Shown one piece after another: positions 10,182 through 20,490 of a stretch of 64,000 nucleotides of DNA. Position numbers and translations under genes: made by a program. Position 1 is the first letter of the stretch, and every line of letters begins with the position of its first letter. The notes below the pieces were generated by a model. It saw only the letters and a program-made list of their open reading frames with translations. It made no database searches and had not been told where the DNA came from. Location: assembly GCA_009801085.1 (NCBI GenBank), contig VNWV01000008.1, forward strand, positions 1,736,001-1,800,000, read 5' to 3'. Source of the DNA: Lasiodiplodia sp. COLG20. Its lineage: Eukaryota; Ascomycota; Dothideomycetes; Botryosphaeriales; Botryosphaeriaceae.

Positions 10182-12900
10182 ATGTGTAAGCACTTCGGCC
10201 ACGAGGCCGACGCGACCAGCTCCATCGACGTCACCAAGGGCAGAGAGGTCCTGCCCAAGAACGTCAAGCCGCTCCACTACGAACTCACGCTAGAGCCCAA
10301 GCTGGACGGCGACTTCTCCTATGAGGGCACCGTCGTCATTGAGTGCGTATCCCCCGGCTGCACCCTCAGGCCCGCCGCCCGCTAACCGCCCGCTCTGCAG
10401 CCTCGATGTCGTCGAGGACACCAACTCCATTTCCCTGAACACGCTCGACCTCAAGCTCCACTCGACTACCGTCAAGTCCGGCGACGCCGTCATCGCCTCC
10501 AAGCCCGACGTTTCCTACAATGAAGATACCCAGACCACCAAGGTCTCCTTCAAGGATACCATTCCCGCCGGCAGCAAGGCTCAGCTCATCCAAACCTTCA
10601 CCGGTGTGTTGAACAACAACATGGCTGGTTTCTACCGGTCTTCGTACAATGGCGCGGACGGCTCGACAAAGTATCTGGCAACCACCCAGATGGAGCCCAC
10701 GGATGCTAGGAGAGCATTCCCCTGCTTCGACGAGCCCGCTCTGAAGTCCGAGTTCACCATCACACTCATTGCTGACAAGCACCTGACATGCCTGAGCAAC
10801 ATGGATGCCGTCTCGGAGAAGGAGGTGGATTCCAAGGTCAGCGGAGGCAAGAAGAAGGCCGTCACCTTCCGCAAGACGCCGCTGATGTCTACATACCTCC
10901 TGGCCTTCATCGTTGGAGAGCTCAATGTCATCGAGACCAACGACTTCCGTGTTCCGGTTAGAGTGTTCGCAACTCCGGACAGGGACATCAACCACGGCAA
11001 GTTTTCTCTCGCCCTTGCGGCCAAGACTCTCGAATTCTACGAGAAGAAGTTTGACAGCAAATTCCCGCTTCCGAAAATGGACATGGTGGCCATTCCCGAC
11101 TTCAGCGCCGGCGCTATGGAGAACTGGGGCCTGGTCACCTACCGTGTCGTTGATCTGCTCTTCGATGAGAAGACCAGCGGTGCCTCCACCAAGCAGCGTG
11201 TTGCCGAGGTCGTTCAGCACGAGCTGGCTCACCAATGGTTCGGCAACCTGGTTACCATGGACTTCTGGGACGGCCTTTGGTTGAACGAAGGGTTTGCCAC
11301 CTGGATGTCGTGGTACTCGTGCAATGCCTTCTACCCTGAGTGGAAGGTCTGGCAAGGTTATGTCACAGACAACCTGCAAAGCGCGCTGTCCCTTGACTCT
11401 CTGAGGTCCAGCCACCCTATTGAGGTGCCCGTCAAACGCGCCGACGAGATCAACCAGATCTTCGACGCGATTTCCTACTCCAAGGGCTCATGCGTGCTGC
11501 GCATGATCTCGAAGTACCTTGGTGAGGAAACTTTCATGGAAGGTATCCGCCGCTACCTTAAGAAGCACGCTTACGGAAACACCCAAACTGGAGATTTGTG
11601 GGCTGCTCTGAGCGATGCCAGCGGTAAGGACGTGGAGAAGGTCATGGATATCTGGACAAAGAACGTTGGTTTCCCGGTCGTGACCGTCACCGAGAAGCCG
11701 GAGTCTGGCTCCATCCATGTCAAGCAGAACCGGTTCCTTCGCACGGCGGACGTCAAGCCGGAAGAGGACAAGATTCTCTATCCCGTCTTCCTGGGTCTGC
11801 GCACCAAGGAGGGTGTCGACGAAGAACTCACCCTGACTTCCCGTGAGGCCGATTTCAAGCTGAGCGGCACCGATTTCTTCAAGATTAACGCCGACCACTC
11901 TGGTATCTACCGTACCTCGTACTCCCCCGAGCGCCTTCAAAAACTTGGTGATGCCGCAAAGAAGGGCTTGCTCTCGGTTGAGGACCGCGCCGGCATGATT
12001 GCTGATGCCGGTGCGCTTGCTGCCTCCGGCTACCAGAGGACTTCCGGGCTCCTCTCTCTGCTCGAGGGCTTCAAGTCTGAGCCTGAGTTCGTTGTCTGGG
12101 ATGAGCTCACTGCCCGTGTCGGCTCTCTGCGCTCTGCATGGATCTTCGAGGATGAGGCAGTCAAGGATGCGCTCAAGACATTCCAGCTCAAACTTATCCA
12201 GGGCAAGGCACACGAGCTCGGCTGGGAGTTCAAGGAAAGCGACGGCCACATTGAGCAGCAGTTCAAGTCGCTCCTCTTTGGCGCGGCTGGCATCGCCGGC
12301 GACGAGACGGTCAAGAAGGCGGCCTTCGACATGTTTGAGAAGTTCAAGAAGGGCGACAAGACGGCCATCCACCCGAATATCCGTGCCAGCGTCTACGGCA
12401 TTGTTCTGACGTACGGTGGTGCCGAGGAGTACGATGCGGTGCTGAACGAGTACCGGACGGCGAAGACCAGTGATGAGCGTAACACGGCTCTGCGCGCAAT
12501 TGGCCGTGCCAGGAGTCCGGAGCTCATCCAGAAGACACTGGCTCTTCCGCTCAGCGATGAGGTCAAGGGCCAGGACATCTACCTCCCGCTTGGCGGCCTC
12601 CGCACACACAAGGGCGGCATTGAGGCGCTCTGGAAGTGGATGACGGAGCACTGGGAGGAGCTCGAGAAGAAGTTGCCGCCAGGGCTGACGATGCTGGGCA
12701 CGGTTGTATCGATCTGCACGTCGAGCTTCACACAGAAGGAGCACATCCAGCGCATCGAGGACTTCTTCGGCAAGCGCAGCACCAAGGGCTTCGACCAGAG
12801 CCTTGCGCAGGCGCTGGATGCCATCCGGGCCAAGTCCAACTGGATTGCTCGGGACAGCTCAGACGTCGAGGCTTTCCTCAAGGAGCATGGGTACTTGTAA
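10182..12900 (+). CDS. APE2: M1-family zinc aminopeptidase (Ape2/Aap1, puromycin-sensitive type)
   Basis: A metallo-aminopeptidase that removes N-terminal residues from peptides. The exons are 10182-10342 and 10401-12900, with a 58-nt intron (GTGCGT, CTAAC branch site, CAG), giving 886 residues. The exopeptidase motif GAMENWG is at 291-297. The zinc site is HELAH at 327-331 with the third ligand Glu350 in LNEGFATW, at the standard spacing. A C-terminal helical ERAP1-like domain fills the remainder. I chose the ATG at 10182 (CAACATGTG context), which begins MCKHFGHEAD. In-frame ATGs at 9969 and 10020 would add 71 or 54 residues rich in Arg/Ser/Ala, resembling a mitochondrial presequence, so dual forms are possible. 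It could be named AAP1; fungi often have a single gene for this pair. Confidence 0.94.
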
Positions 12901-13361
12901 ACACACAACTTGCATTGGGCGGCGCGAAAATGGCGGGTTGGATATATATATGCCGGTGACTAGGTCTATTTAGAGTTGGCAATGCCCAAGCAGAAATATA
13001 GGATTTGCATTGGTATACCTGCTAGCGCCGAGGGCTTGGCGCGCGCGCGAGTCGGTCTGCGACTGACGTCAATGGTCGTGGGATCGCAGACGCGGCGCGC
13101 GCACGCAGAGGCGACCGTGGCAGCATGAGAATTGCGGCAGCGGGACATCGCGCGTGCTGACGTCTGCTGTCGTGGCTGCGCCCCCAACGCTCAACGCTCA
13201 GGGCTGGGCGGTGCCGGTGACATGTGAATCAATCCAGGAAAGAATGGAACCACCCGACGTCTCCAGACGCCGTGTCGCCCCTCCCTTACACCAACACCCT
13301 TTAAATGCGCAGAACCGTGTGTGATGATTCGCTCGTTTGACCTGCCGACATCCGTATCGAC
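12901..13361. other. Spacer between the aminopeptidase and dolichol kinase genes
   Basis: Holds the 3' trailer of the aminopeptidase, with TATATATATG at about 12942-12951, and the GC-rich promoter of the next gene. No gene seen. Confidence 0.5.
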
Positions 13362-16300
13362 ATGACCCAAATAGAGAACGACGAGCCTCCCGAGCCACCC
13401 GCTTCTTCCTCGACCTTGTTGTCGTCAGCTTCGCCCGCCGCCGCCGGAGACCACCGCCCGCCTCTACCTACCATTGCGAAGCCCGCTCTCGACGATGCCC
13501 TCTCGCCCACCGCCGCCGACGCCGCCGCCGACGTCGTCACCGTTGCTGGCGCTCGCGTCGACCCTCTCTGCGCCGACGCCCTGCGCCTCCTGAACCGCTC
13601 GCCACACCCATACCACCGCCGCAGACAGCAATTGCGCGAGCCGACCGCGGGGAGCAACCCATCCTCGACTACCTCCTCGGACTACGAGAATAACGATAGC
13701 AACAATGATGGCGACAATGCCAAAATGAGCAAGCGCCAGCGCGCCGCGCCGACGTCGTACCCCTCGCAGGCAGCTTCGCGCAGCATGAGCGAGAGCGGCA
13801 CCGAGGCCGACGACGAGGGCTACGGCTTTGTGAAGGCGCTGCCGGCGCCGTTCATCCGACCGCACAAGGGGTTGAGGGACGTGAAGGACGCCGACGCGGC
13901 GAATGACTCGGGATTACTGACGCCGAGCGTGCTGGAGGAGGAAGGGAGGCGGTTGAGTGCGGCGCCGGGGTACTATTCGCAGAGGAGGGGCAAAGTCGGA
14001 GTGGAAGACGAGACGGTCGAGGATGAGAGGGTGAAGAGAGAAAGGGAGAGGTTTGTGAAGAGGAGAAGGGCTGAGATGCTGAGGAGGGGGTGCGAGGTCA
14101 TGCTGCTGGCGGCGATTGGAGCGGTAGTTCTGCGCGGAGCGATGGCGCGGAAGAGTTTAGATGCGTGGAGCAGAGGTAGGGCGTCCAATGGTTATCTTGT
14201 GGAGGCACAAGTGCTCACGATTGTTCCAGCAGAGCTCTCCGGTTACGTCGCCCTTTGCGCGCTGCTCGTCCTACTCTACCCGGTCCGCCTGCTGATATTC
14301 CCGCGCAAAGGGTCAAAGGGAGAAAGGCCACGACTAAGGGATCGGATACATGTGCCCGCTGCATTCGACCCGGCTCCCCTTCTATACCCAGCGGCGATAC
14401 CTGTTTTCGTTTCTTTATCATTATACCCCAGCATGGAAAAGCTTCTCTTGCCGAATATTGTCCTTGCGGTGTCCGCTCTTCCGCCGGTACTCATCCCTTC
14501 ATACGGCCGCGGAATCGGGTACGCTATGGAGCATTGGTTTATTTCCATTATTCCCCTCGTAATATCGGAGCATACCGACATTCCTTCGAAAACCACAGCC
14601 ATCCGACCATACCTGTTGAAGGCACCAGCAGATCGCATTGATTCGGAAACCATAGTTTCTCTTTTTGCACTGCATCAGGCGCTTTTACCTCCGCTCTATT
14701 ACCTCACGACCACAAGCCTTCTTCCCGCCGAACTACATCTACTTTCCACAACCCTTATCAACCTCCTGCTCTTCTCCACAAGCCCGCAGATGACGATTCT
14801 CAAGTCCATACTTTGGATTGGTGGAGTCTTGCTCTTTTTGCTCTGTGGACATACTCTGAGATGGAACGTTGCGCTAGCGCGCATACCGAAATGGAGGTTC
14901 AGGCGAGCAGGTCGTATCATCAAAGCTCAACAAACTTTCCTGGGCATCTTGAATGAGGGCCTTCGGTCAAGCTCCTCGCGGTCCAGAAGCAGGGGAGGGC
15001 TTGCTTCTGACAGCGATGCTGACGAGGACGGTTTCCCAGGCCATGTCTCAGATGACCTTAGGCTCAAGCCCGTCGAATCCGCACCTGGGACTATCCAGCA
15101 CGCAGCATCAGTTGGAACTAAGCTCGCTTTCGGAGCCTTTCGGGATGCAATACTTCCTTCTAGAGACACCAACACCTCGGCTACGCGAAGAGGGCGCAGG
15201 CATACTTTATCGAGCATTGACCCTGGAAAGGATGCTTCACGCTCTGCCACTGGTAGAGCCAGGCGCAGGAAACAGTCTTATGCGCAATCGTTTCTCGCGC
15301 TCACGCCGATGCAGGCTACCGTCAGGAGATGGTTGTATGCTGGATGGGTCTATATCGCTATGGTGCTTCTTATCCTAGCACCGATCAGGGCCTTCATTGG
15401 GAAGTTCGCTCTAAACGGTCAAGAGCCGTTTGGCTGGGCAATCGGATATCTCCTCGGCAATATTCGAGACGTGCGCTTTTTCATCTTCGACTGGGGCCTC
15501 TCCGGCTGGATCAGCCTCCCTCCCCTCCCTGATCTTACCGTGGAGGACCTCGCCCAACTCTCACGAGCCGAGTTCGTCCGCCAGATCGTTTTCGGCGGCG
15601 CGGCTAACACCCGTCTTCTCATCACAGGATATTGGGTGCTGATCCTCACCCTTGGCATGGCGACCGTCCTCTCCCTTTCGACAACCGTTGAGGTGGACAC
15701 GCGCCGCAAGGTCTTCCACGGCATGATGGTCGCCATGCTTCTGCCCACGATCTTCATCGACCCATGCTTCATCGCCCTCACCCTTGCTCTTGTTCTCTCC
15801 GTCTTCTGTCTCCTAGACCTCATACGTGCCGCCCAACTCCCCCCGCTATCGAAGCCGCTTGCCTATTTCCTCACCCCTTACGTCGACGGCCGCGATCTTC
15901 GTGGCCCTGTCGTGGTCTCCCATATATTCCTACTCATCGGTTGCGCGATCCCTCTGTGGCTCAGCCTCGCGGGTGCGTCGCGCGATGATGGAGAAGAGGG
16001 AGGGCCGTGGCGTGGTTGGGAGGCCCAGGGCCCGAAGGACGTGAGCATGGTGGCGGGCGTTGTGTGCGTCGGCATGGGCGACGCAGCCGCGAGCCTGATT
16101 GGGCGTCGCTGGGGCCGCAGGAAGTGGCCGTGGCTCGGCGGCAAGAGCCTTGAGGGCAGCGTCGCATTCGCGGCGGCGGTAACTATAGGATTGGTCTTTG
16201 GGAAGGCGTGGCTACGACTAGGCCAGTGGGACGGAAGCGGTGTCGTTGGTGAGGGGGCGCACGCACTGTGGCCCGGTTTCCGAGACGTGCTAGGGTTCGT

Positions 16301-16436
16301 AAGGCCTGTAGATGTGGGTAAAGCAGCGTGTGCGGGTGCAGCGGCAAGTTTCATGGAAGCGGTGTTGACAGGCGGGAATGATAATGTGGTGGTGCCAGTG
16401 GTGCTGTGGTTGGTTGTTAGGGGATTGGGGGTTTGA
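13362..16436 (+). CDS. SEC59: Dolichol kinase
   Basis: An ER-membrane kinase that uses CTP to phosphorylate dolichol, providing the lipid carrier for N-glycosylation, GPI anchors and O-mannosylation. The C-terminal third carries the family hallmarks: TVEVDTRRKVFHGMMVAMLL around 775-795, the polytopic stretch with KPLAYFLTPYVDGRDLRGP, and the CTP-binding region GMGDAAASLIGRRWG near 903-917 followed by GGKSLEGSVAF. Many hydrophobic segments span the protein. The first 240 or so residues are low-complexity and polar, much longer than in yeast Sec59 (519 residues). The frame is open for 1024 codons. However, 14176-14229 (54 nt, GTAGGG donor, GCTCAC branch site, CAG) looks like an in-frame intron, and removing it gives 1006 residues. 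Confidence 0.9.
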   Translation: MTQIENDEPPEPPASSSTLLSSASPAAAGDHRPPLPTIAKPALDDALSPTAADAAADVVTVAGARVDPLCADALRLLNRSPHPYHRRRQQLREPTAGSNPSSTTSSDYENNDSNNDGDNAKMSKRQRAAPTSYPSQAASRSMSESGTEADDEGYGFVKALPAPFIRPHKGLRDVKDADAANDSGLLTPSVLEEEGRRLSAAPGYYSQRRGKVGVEDETVEDERVKRERERFVKRRRAEMLRRGCEVMLLAAIGAVVLRGAMARKSLDAWSRGRASNGYLVEAQVLTIVPAELSGYVALCALLVLLYPVRLLIFPRKGSKGERPRLRDRIHVPAAFDPAPLLYPAAIPVFVSLSLYPSMEKLLLPNIVLAVSALPPVLIPSYGRGIGYAMEHWFISIIPLVISEHTDIPSKTTAIRPYLLKAPADRIDSETIVSLFALHQALLPPLYYLTTTSLLPAELHLLSTTLINLLLFSTSPQMTILKSILWIGGVLLFLLCGHTLRWNVALARIPKWRFRRAGRIIKAQQTFLGILNEGLRSSSSRSRSRGGLASDSDADEDGFPGHVSDDLRLKPVESAPGTIQHAASVGTKLAFGAFRDAILPSRDTNTSATRRGRRHTLSSIDPGKDASRSATGRARRRKQSYAQSFLALTPMQATVRRWLYAGWVYIAMVLLILAPIRAFIGKFALNGQEPFGWAIGYLLGNIRDVRFFIFDWGLSGWISLPPLPDLTVEDLAQLSRAEFVRQIVFGGAANTRLLITGYWVLILTLGMATVLSLSTTVEVDTRRKVFHGMMVAMLLPTIFIDPCFIALTLALVLSVFCLLDLIRAAQLPPLSKPLAYFLTPYVDGRDLRGPVVVSHIFLLIGCAIPLWLSLAGASRDDGEEGGPWRGWEAQGPKDVSMVAGVVCVGMGDAAASLIGRRWGRRKWPWLGGKSLEGSVAFAAAVTIGLVFGKAWLRLGQWDGSGVVGEGAHALWPGFRDVLGFVRPVDVGKAACAGAAASFMEAVLTGGNDNVVVPVVLWLVVRGLGV

Positions 16437-17116
16437 TAAGTAGATAAGTAGGAGCGAAGGGCAACGTGAGAGTGCATCTGTGGCTAGTGGTTATTTGTAG
16501 TCTATAACATAGAGATTGACAAGGGCCATTTCTCGTGAAGAAGATTGCGAAGTATCATTGCTTCTGGAGCCCGCCGTGGACGACGTCGGTCAGAGCAGGT
16601 ACCGAAGAGACGGCATACGAAGAAGACTCCGGGTTACGAGAAGCAAACCCACTTTATCCGTACCGTAGCTTTTACTCGCCTCCCAGGGGCATTACGCATG
16701 ATTTGATCAGGACTTATGGGAGATTAAGCCGCATAAAGGTCGGTACACTTGTGAATAATGATAGTGTGGGACCGTAGAGGGCTACTCGATGTAATCCAGA
16801 ATCAAATATGCTTGTGGGAAGTGGAGTCTATAATTCGGACGTAAATGTGTAAAGATAAAATCTGCATGTATGTAAGAGGGGTACTGCAGCTGAAGCTTAG
16901 CACAAAGAACAGCAGGGCTCTAGGACATGGCGTGACTATGCCTCAGCTCTTTTTTTTTTTTTTTCGTTGTGGAAAACAATACAAGTGGGTAGGGAAAGCT
17001 ACCCATGACAGGAGCGAGAAACAAATCCGCGCTAGCCATTGACTTCAATTGCTCTCGCTATGATCTCTTTGTGAGAAACGACACCTGACTTATCTGAAGT
17101 AGTTAGATCTCTACAA
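16437..17116. other. Convergent spacer SEC59 / nitronate monooxygenase
   Basis: Tail-to-tail spacer with a shrunken element copy at 16931-17038. No gene seen. Frames of 60-80 codons here have no protein character. Confidence 0.5.
16931..17038 (-). repeat. Dispersed element, internally deleted copy C
   Basis: Read on the minus strand it starts with GGCTAGCGCGG, TTTGTTTCTCGCTC and CTGTCATGGGTAGCT. It then jumps directly to CTACCCACTTGTATTG, an A-run, and GAGCTGAGGCATAGTCACG. Both outer flanks of the family are present, but nearly all of the inverted-repeat core is gone. This resembles the internal-deletion derivatives common in non-autonomous DNA elements. Confidence 0.6.
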
Positions 17117-18154
17117 TCACAGTTTACTCTCCCTGCCGCCGCCCCGGATGTAGCTCTGGCCTAACCTCAGCATTTCCACGGCCTCCCCGACCATCTCCTC
17201 GACAATAACCCGAGCAGGCTTGACATCGCTAATGATGCCGGCGACCTGGCCCATGAGGAAGGGCATGTCGACGTCCTTGCCCTCATCCATGTCCTTCTCG
17301 AACGGCACAACGCCCTGGTCGGTCAGCGCTTTGATCTCGTCCGGGCGCGCCTCCCACTGCGCGATGTAGTCATTCAGCTTGACGCGCAGCGGACGGCCGC
17401 TGATGACGAGCGTGCGTAGCGTGTCCTGGAAGCTGGCGTCGACGACAGCCTGCTTGTGCAGACGCGAGCAGCCGGCTTCCTCGCTCGCGACGAAGCGAGA
17501 GCCGACCCAGACGCCCTGGGCGCCCTGCATGAGGCTGGAGGCGAGGCCGCGGCCGTCGTAGATGCCGCCAGCGGCGACGACCATTGCGCCGTAGCGCTTT
17601 GCGATGTCGACGACGGCCGGAATGAGAATTGAGCTTGCGATGTCGCCCGTGTGGCCGCCGCCCTCTGTTCCCTGCGCCGCCACAATGTCTACACCGGCCT
17701 CGAGCGCCTTGATGGCGTGCTTAGGGGCGCCCACCATGTTCATAACCATAATGTTTGCCGCATGGAGCCGCTCAATGACACGCGCGGGTGGCACGCCGAC
17801 CGCCGAGACGAATAGCTTCGCGCCGTTCTTGATGGTCACATCAACCAGTGCGTCCAGCTGGCCGCGCGTGTAGTCGTGATTTGTCTTCCGCGCCGAGCCG
17901 CCGATCTGCGGCAGCGCCAGGTCCACGCCAAATGGGAGAGACGGGTCCGCGAGATTCGCCTTCAACTCGTCGATAATACTCTGTAGCTGCTCCGGGGTGT
18001 AACCAAGCCCGCCGATCACCCCCAATCCGCCGGCGTTCGACACCGCCGCTGCCAGCGGCCCGCCCGACGTGCGCGCCATGCCGGCCAGGATGATGGGATA
18101 CTTGATCCCTAGGAGCTTGCAAAGGGGCGTTTCGAGCGCGGGTGGGGGCGCCAT
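17117..18154 (-). CDS. Nitronate monooxygenase (2-nitropropane dioxygenase family), PTS1 C-terminus
   Basis: An FMN-dependent TIM-barrel enzyme that oxidises alkyl nitronates such as propionate 3-nitronate. It has no intron and 345 residues from the ATG at 18154. The N-terminus MAPPPALETPLCKLLGIKYP leads into PIILAGMARTSGGPLAAAVS, then AGGLGVIGG. The active-site loop GTEGGGHTG is at 162-170 with the candidate catalytic His168. FMN phosphate-binding loops AAGGIYDGRG and GVWVGSRF follow. The last three residues are SKL, a canonical type 1 peroxisomal targeting signal, so import into peroxisomes is expected. The frame extends 26 codons upstream of the ATG without another ATG. Related enoyl-reductase-like or IMPDH-like barrels are less likely given the His loop. 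Confidence 0.9.
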   Translation of the reverse strand: MAPPPALETPLCKLLGIKYPIILAGMARTSGGPLAAAVSNAGGLGVIGGLGYTPEQLQSIIDELKANLADPSLPFGVDLALPQIGGSARKTNHDYTRGQLDALVDVTIKNGAKLFVSAVGVPPARVIERLHAANIMVMNMVGAPKHAIKALEAGVDIVAAQGTEGGGHTGDIASSILIPAVVDIAKRYGAMVVAAGGIYDGRGLASSLMQGAQGVWVGSRFVASEEAGCSRLHKQAVVDASFQDTLRTLVISGRPLRVKLNDYIAQWEARPDEIKALTDQGVVPFEKDMDEGKDVDMPFLMGQVAGIISDVKPARVIVEEMVGEAVEMLRLGQSYIRGGGRESKL

Positions 18155-18361
18155 GGCTGAGGTTATGCGATGATGCAAGAGATCAGGGCAGCGTCGTATC
18201 AGTTGGTGTCCAAGGAGATTGAGGGCGAACACAGTCCAGCGTTAGCCGGGCCATGGTTGTGATCGCGATATACTAGAGAAAAAGGGTGACCCGCGGGGCT
18301 ATCGGCTATCGGATCGCCGTTTCTATTGCGGGGAAGCGTCGCCCGAGGTCAGGCCCCGTAC

Positions 18362-18543
18362 AGAGGGGTATGTATTGCATAATTATTTTTCGCTCGTGTC
18401 ATAGGCAGTTGAAGTTATCGTCCGGATGAGAGTGTCGAATTAAAAAATCTTACGTACACGGCCGGACGATAGCTTCAACCACCCATATGTTGTTTTATTT
18501 TTCTATAAAAAGAGACAGGAGCGCTGAGGCATAGTTACCCTAG
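18362..18543 (+). repeat. Dispersed palindromic element, copy D (near full length)
   Basis: It starts AGAGGGGTATGTATTGC, then TTTTTCGCTCGTGTCATAGG, left arm GTTGAAGTTATCGTCCGGA, a 30-nt loop, right arm GGCCGGACGATAGCTTCAAC, and the right flank CACCCATATGTTGTTTT. It ends GCGCTGAGGCATAGTTACCC. GGGGTATGTAT and the complement of the other end (GGGTAACTATG) form weak terminal inverted repeats. Together with copy B this best defines the element's limits. Confidence 0.7.
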
Positions 18544-18600
18544 ATTCGAACATCCTTCTGTACATCGGGTGGGGTATTGCGGCCAGACGTTACCGTGCGT

Positions 18601-18677
18601 TAGTTGAAGCAATTGTTCGGACATAATGTGGAATCAATCTCCATACCTTTACGTCCGGACGATAGCCTCCACTGCCG
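18601..18677. repeat. Dispersed element, partial core copy
   Basis: TAGTTGAAGCAATTGTTCGG and the complementary arm ACGTCCGGACGATAGCC bracket a loop of about 30 nt. The outer flanks are not recognisable. It lies 58 bp downstream of copy D in the same spacer, so a local duplication or a second insertion are both possible. Confidence 0.55.
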
Positions 18678-18937
18678 AGATACGTCGATCAGCGTTTCTC
18701 GTAGAGATCAGTTTCCCCGTAAGGCCACAGCTATCCCTGTTCAAGGCCCCGCTCTTCTTCGCTTCATCTTTCGGCTCTGACACCCATCTGCACACACGTC
18801 ACACGTGACATTAGCTTGCGTTGACATGCCGCGGCTTCGGCACACCATTATCATCGTGGCACACGCGAGACGTTTGATAACAATAGTGCATCTTGTACCC
18901 AACAGCCCAGACCTAGCGTACAGCAAGCAGAAATTCC

Positions 18938-20490
18938 TTATGACTTCCTGACTCCATTGACCTGTCCGTTCACCTTGCCGTTGACTTTTCCATTGGCCAT
19001 CGTCTGCGGCGGTGGCGGCGGCGGCGGAGGTCCGAAGACCTTTGCTTCTGGGCCGGGGCGCACGTCAATCGCCTCCTCTTCCGTATCCTCATCGTACTCC
19101 TCGCTGCCCTCTTCGTCGTACTCGTCCTCGTCGAGGTACTCGCTCTCCGTGCCTTCGTCGTCCGGGTCAAGCTCGTGCGGCGGCACTTGGCCGCGACCTT
19201 GGGCTTGCATGCCGCGGCAGAGCTTTTCGAGGTTCTCGTTCTTCCGGCGCAGTTTTTCCATCTCCTGCTGGGTGCGCGACCGCTCTTCGGCCATCTCGAG
19301 GATGTTCTTGTTCGTCGCCTCCTGCTTGCGCGTGAGCACAAGATTCTCCTTTTCCAGGCGCTTGGTCTTCTTGGACATTTCCTCCATCTCGCGGCGAAAC
19401 GTCAAGAAGAGGTCGTTCGAGTTGTTGAGCGTGTCCTCAACCTGGCGATCCGTCAACTTTGTTATCTATAAGAAGCATAGTGAACAGCGGCCAGACCCAT
19501 AGGCGAGACATATGTAAACTCACCTGTTTGAATTTCTCCACGTAGATGTTGAGCTGGCTGCGGAGCTCCGCCTCAGTCTGAGAGAAGGTGGTGACCTGGC
19601 GAGTCAACTGGTTGGACTTGGACGATTCGACTTCCTGCGCTTTGCGTTGCTGGTCGAGCTTGGCCTGGTGGTAGAGGATTTCGAGCTCCTTCACGCGCAA
19701 GAGAGACTTGAACTGCTTCTCCCGGCACTCCCATTGGTCCAAGAACGACTTGAACTTTTCCTCGAATCTAATTGCACCAAAATCAACCGGCTGCAGCCAT
19801 TGGCAGGTGCAAGACGACACGTACAATCTATCCAAGTCTGTATCCACCGGCTGCGGCTCCGGGTTCTCCTTCGAACTGATGACATCTTCAACATCCAGCA
19901 CCATGCGTTCGAGGCGTTCGTGCAGTTCCTCACGGTGCCGGGACTCGGTAGCCTCGCGCTGCACATTCTCCTCCTAACAAACGGCAATCAGCACTTGTCG
20001 CAAGGCACGGACAAGCGAGGCGTACCTTCAGCTTCTTGTTTTCCTTGGTCAGATCGCGCGACATCTTCTCCAGGCGCTCTTTGAGCGTCGTCATTTTGTT
20101 CAGATCGGTCTTGCCCGTGTCCTTCTCCTTCTGCAGCTGATCGGCGCGCTTCTTGGCCTTGACATGCTCGCGCTCCGTCCGCTTCATCTCAGCAAATAAC
20201 GCCGTGTACCTCCTCCGCACCTCTTCAACCTTCTTCATCGGCGACTCGATTTGCGACAGCAGCTGCGACAGCTCGCGGTTCGCCTTCTTGACCTCGCGCT
20301 CAATCTCGACATCCTGGTCTTTTTCTCCTGCGGCATCCAGCTCCAGCTGGGCGATCTTCGCGGCGATCTGCTCCGAGGCGTCTCTCGGGTCCGTTCCCTT
20401 CTTGTTCTTGGCCTTCTTGGGGGGCGGGCCCGCAGGCGCGGGCGGTGGGGCCGTCGAGGTCGCCATTGAAGGATGGGCCTCCTCGGTCAT
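18938..20490 (-). CDS. Taxilin-family coiled-coil protein
   Basis: Exons in transcript order are 20490-20026, 19973-19825, 19767-19524 and 19441-18938, giving 453 residues. Introns are 52, 57 and 82 nt with GTACGC, GTACGT and GTGAGT donors. Almost the whole protein from about residue 40 to 360 is predicted coiled coil. It contains blocks typical of taxilins (syntaxin binders in animals): LRVKELEILYHQAKLDQQR, then LNIYVEKFKQVEDTLNNSN and DLFLTFRREMEEMSKK. The tail is very acidic (EYLDEDEYDEEGSEEYDEDT), followed by a PPPPPPPP run and a NGKVNGKVNGQVNG repeat. A second in-frame acceptor upstream of 19441 would add nine residues (ITKLTDRQV-like). A second Met lies at residue 9. The fungal role is not established; membrane traffic is an inference from animals. 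Confidence 0.82.

Larger units (their letters stand above)
18155..18937. other. Spacer with two element copies
   Basis: Contains the promoter of the nitronate monooxygenase gene (minus strand), the near full-length element copy at 18362-18543, a partial core at 18601-18677, and the trailer of the taxilin gene. No gene is supported. Confidence 0.55.

Noticed and set aside
11488..12744. 418-codon open frame antisense to the aminopeptidase (and 349 codons at 10366-11415)
   Set aside because: Both lie wholly opposite a confidently assigned zinc peptidase exon. Long antisense frames are expected from GC-rich third positions.
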